Positions 61,651 through 64,000 of a stretch of 64,000 nt of DNA are shown here, in pieces. The DNA is from JAOPZW01 sp963803375 (GTDB lineage Bacteria > Actinomycetota > Thermoleophilia > Solirubrobacterales > Solirubrobacteraceae): NCBI GenBank assembly GCA_963803375.1, contig CAWDMB010000001.1, positions 62,001 through 126,000 on the forward strand, in the 5' to 3' direction. The position numbers and the translations under genes were made by a program. How positions within the stretch are numbered: position 1 is the first letter of the stretch; each line of letters starts with the position of its first letter. Under the pieces are notes generated by a model. It was not told where the DNA came from. It saw nothing but the letters and a program-made list of their open reading frames with translations, and searched no databases.

Positions 61651-63334
61651 TCCCGTCACCCGCATCGAGGGCCACCTCCGGCTCGAGGCGGAGGTGGCCG
61701 ACGGCCACGTGCGCACGGCGTGGGCCTCGGGCACGATGTTCCGCGGCCTGGAGATCATCCTGCGCGACCGCGACCCGCGCGAGGCGTGGATCTGGGCGCA
61801 GCGCATCTGCGGCGTCTGCACGACCGTCCACGCGCTGGCCTCCGTGCGGGCCGTCGAGAACGCGCTCGACATCCGGGTGCCGCCGAACGCGGAGCTCGTG
61901 CGCAACCTGATCGCGGGCACCCAGACCGTCCACGACCACGTGATCCACTTCTACCATCTGCACGCGCTGGACTGGGTCGACGTCACGCAGGCGCTCAAGG
62001 CCGACCCGGCCAAGGCCGCGCGCATCGGGCGGTCGCTGTCGGACTGGCCGGGCTCGGGCGTCGAGGACCTGCGTACCGTCCAGGCGCGCGTCCGCGCGCT
62101 CGTGGACAGCGGTCAGCTCTCGATCTTCGCCAGCGGCTACTGGGGGCACCCGGCGTACCGGCTCCCCCCCGAGGTGAACCTGCTCGCCGTCGCCCACTAC
62201 CTGCAGGCGCTGGAGTGGCAGCGCGACGTCATCCGCGTGCACGCCGTGCTCGGCGGCAAGAACCCGCACCCGCAGACCTATCTGGTCGGCGGCATGGCGA
62301 CGCCGCTGGACCTCAACAGCCCGCAGGCCATCAACGTCGAGCGGATCGGCTTCATGCGCGCGCGCCTGCGCACGATGCGCGAGTTCGTCGAGCAGGTCTA
62401 CCTGCCCGACGTGCTCGCGATCGCCGGGGCTTACCGCGACTGGTTCGCGATCGGCGGCAACACGCGCGACTTCCTCGCCTACGGCGGCATGCCGGAGGGG
62501 TCGCTGGCCGAGCCGGCCCGCTACCTCTTCCCGCGCGGGATCGTCCTGGACCGCGACCTCGGGACCGTGCACCCGTTCGACGAGACGAAGGTCACCGAGC
62601 AGGTCGCGCACTCGTGGTACCGCTATGCGGACGGCGACCGGGCCGCGCTGAACCCGTTCGAGGGCGAGACCGAGCCGAACTACACGGGCCCCAAGCCACC
62701 CTACGAATGGCTCGAGACCGACGGCAAGTACTCCTGGCTGAAGTCCCCGCGCTACGACGGGCGCGCGATGGAGGTCGGCCCGCTGGCCCGCACGCTCATC
62801 GCCTACGCGTCCGGCGACGCCGCCGTCCGGCGCAAGGTCGACGCGACGCTCAAGCAGCTGAGCGTCGGGCCCGAGGCGCTCTTCTCGACGCTGGGCCGCG
62901 TCGCGGCGCGGGCGATCGAGACGCAGATCCTCGTCGAGCGCCTCGACGGCTGGCTGGACCGGCTCGAGGCGAACATGCACGCTGGCGACCTGCGCAACGC
63001 CGACACGGTGCGGTGGGACCCCGCCGGCTGGCCCAAGGAGGCGCAGGGCTGGGGCTGGCACGAGCCGCCGCGCGGGGCGCTCGCCCACTGGGTCGTCATC
63101 CGCGACCGCAAGATCGCCAACTACCAGGCCGTCGTCCCGACGACGTGGAACTCGGGCCCGCGGGACGCCGACGGCCGACCCGGGCCCTACGAGCAGGCGC
63201 TCGTCGGCGTGCCGGTGGCCGACCCCGAGCGGCCGCTGGAGCTCCTGCGGACCGTCCACTCCTTCGACCCGTGCATGGCGTGCGCGGTGCACGTGCTCGA
63301 CGCGCGCCACAGCGCCCGCACGCGGGGAGGCTGA
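61634..63334 (+). CDS. Uptake [NiFe]-hydrogenase large subunit
   Basis: Catalytic subunit oxidising H2. 566 residues. The Ni ligands are Cys59 and Cys62 in WAQRICGVC (L1) and Cys547 and Cys550 in DPCMAC (L2). His553 precedes a 13-residue C-terminal extension that a maturation endopeptidase would remove, so a HyaD-like protease should exist outside the window. DPVTRIEGHLRLEAEV and NPHPQTYLVGGMATPLD are typical of group 1 uptake enzymes. GTG at 61634 inside the small-subunit gene. Confidence 0.95.
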   Translation: MRIKVDPVTRIEGHLRLEAEVADGHVRTAWASGTMFRGLEIILRDRDPREAWIWAQRICGVCTTVHALASVRAVENALDIRVPPNAELVRNLIAGTQTVHDHVIHFYHLHALDWVDVTQALKADPAKAARIGRSLSDWPGSGVEDLRTVQARVRALVDSGQLSIFASGYWGHPAYRLPPEVNLLAVAHYLQALEWQRDVIRVHAVLGGKNPHPQTYLVGGMATPLDLNSPQAINVERIGFMRARLRTMREFVEQVYLPDVLAIAGAYRDWFAIGGNTRDFLAYGGMPEGSLAEPARYLFPRGIVLDRDLGTVHPFDETKVTEQVAHSWYRYADGDRAALNPFEGETEPNYTGPKPPYEWLETDGKYSWLKSPRYDGRAMEVGPLARTLIAYASGDAAVRRKVDATLKQLSVGPEALFSTLGRVAARAIETQILVERLDGWLDRLEANMHAGDLRNADTVRWDPAGWPKEAQGWGWHEPPRGALAHWVVIRDRKIANYQAVVPTTWNSGPRDADGRPGPYEQALVGVPVADPERPLELLRTVHSFDPCMACAVHVLDARHSARTRGG

Positions 63335-63335
63335 C

Positions 63336-64000
63336 GTGGCGGCGGAGCAGACGGCGCCCGCGGAGCGCAGCGCGCCGATCGCGGCCGGCCGCCACGCGCC
63401 GGTCGACCGCACCGGCGTCCGCTCCGTATATGTCTGGGAGTGGCCGGTGCGGGTCACCCACTGGGTGATCGTCGCGGCCATCATCGCCCTGTCGTTCACG
63501 GGCTGGTGGCTGCACGACCCCTGGTTCGGGCCGTCAGCCCCGGCCGGCCCCGGCGCCTCGCCGGGCTTCACGCTCGGGATCATGCGCTTCCTTCACGAGC
63601 TGGCGGCGGCGGCCTTCGTCGCCGCGCTGCTCGGGCGGATGTACTGGGCCGTCGCGGGCAACCGCTATGCCCGCTTCAAGGCGCTGTTGCCGCTGACCCC
63701 GCAGCAGCGCGAAGGCCTGCGCGAAACGCTCGCCTACTACGCGCTCCGGCGCGGGCCCCCGCGGGCGATCGGGCACAACCCGCTGGCGGGCATCTCCTAC
63801 ATCGTCCTGTGGCTGGGCTTCTGGGTGTCGATCCTGACGGGGCTGAGCCTGTTCACTTGGATCGTCCACCGCCCGCCGTGGACGACGTTCTTCGGCTGGA
63901 CGTGGTCGGTCATGACGATCCAGCACATCCGGCTCGTGCACTTCCTGCTGATGTTCGCGTTCATGGCCTTCGCGGTGCACCACGTCTACAGCGCGGTGCT
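63336..64000 (+). CDS. Hydrogenase cytochrome b subunit, truncated by window
   Basis: Membrane di-heme b subunit passing electrons from the small subunit to quinone. 221 complete codons are visible. SVYVWEWPVRVTHWVIVAAI with the first heme-ligand His, helices VIVAAIIALSFTGWWLHDPW and GISYIVLWLGFWVSILTGLS, and further His in IQHIRLVHFLLMFAFMAF and VHHVYSAV. GTG at 63336 directly follows the large-subunit stop. The N-terminal about 30 residues are polar. Confidence 0.93.
   Translation, partial: MAAEQTAPAERSAPIAAGRHAPVDRTGVRSVYVWEWPVRVTHWVIVAAIIALSFTGWWLHDPWFGPSAPAGPGASPGFTLGIMRFLHELAAAAFVAALLGRMYWAVAGNRYARFKALLPLTPQQREGLRETLAYYALRRGPPRAIGHNPLAGISYIVLWLGFWVSILTGLSLFTWIVHRPPWTTFFGWTWSVMTIQHIRLVHFLLMFAFMAFAVHHVYSAV

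Overview
The window is very GC-rich, densely packed DNA with many GTG starts and 4-base start/stop overlaps. It reads as chromosome of a high-GC actinobacterium. A Thermoleophilia/Solirubrobacterales-type organism is my best guess. The support is a NucS mismatch endonuclease, a 2-oxoglutarate dehydrogenase with E2 and E1 fused in one chain, a wax-ester synthase family enzyme, and an actinobacterial style of uptake [NiFe] hydrogenase. The assignment is inferred from gene content. No rRNA or tRNA was seen.

Layout. 1-9.9 kb: a truncated PUFA/PKS-type megasynthase translationally coupled to an acyl-CoA dehydrogenase, divergent from a CBS-domain protein overlapping a full-length AdhE. 9.9-14.2 kb: minus-strand lipid genes (aldehyde dehydrogenase, alpha/beta hydrolase, WS/DGAT). 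14.2-20 kb: secreted glycosidase-like protein, frameshifted FAD oxidoreductase, nucS, YceH, two tandem S51 peptidases. 20-27.7 kb: YjbQ, alkyltransferase-like protein, purU, HAD phosphatase, fused 2-oxoglutarate dehydrogenase, DUF3817 and NUDIX. 27.7-34.2 kb: Ppx/GppA, a MarR/MFS pair with a clear operator, glyoxalase, MBL hydrolase, AarF kinase. 34.2-40 kb: pyk bracketed by inverted copies of a 166-bp repeat, an ABC-2-like membrane protein, M29 aminopeptidase, metF. 40-49.7 kb: an accessory-looking stretch with a cyclic-2,3-diphosphoglycerate-synthetase homologue, DHFR-like/HxlR and TetR/MFS divergent pairs, a multiply frameshifted YceI pseudogene and poorly coding gaps. 49.7-60.3 kb: housekeeping genes (YgjP, gltA, dcd, PfkB kinase, quinone oxidoreductase, DEAD-box helicase, cyclophilin). 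60.4-64 kb: start of an uptake-hydrogenase operon (small, large, cytochrome b), running off the window.

How it fits together. Central carbon genes (pyk, gltA, kgd, adhE) sit among lipid and storage genes (megasynthase, acyl-CoA dehydrogenase, WS/DGAT) and a hydrogenase that could feed H2 electrons to the quinone pool. This fits a soil heterotroph able to persist on reserves and trace hydrogen (inference). The most unusual DNA-level signal is a dispersed MITE-like element (three copies of 166 bp and one internally deleted copy) that lies hard against gene ends and starts.
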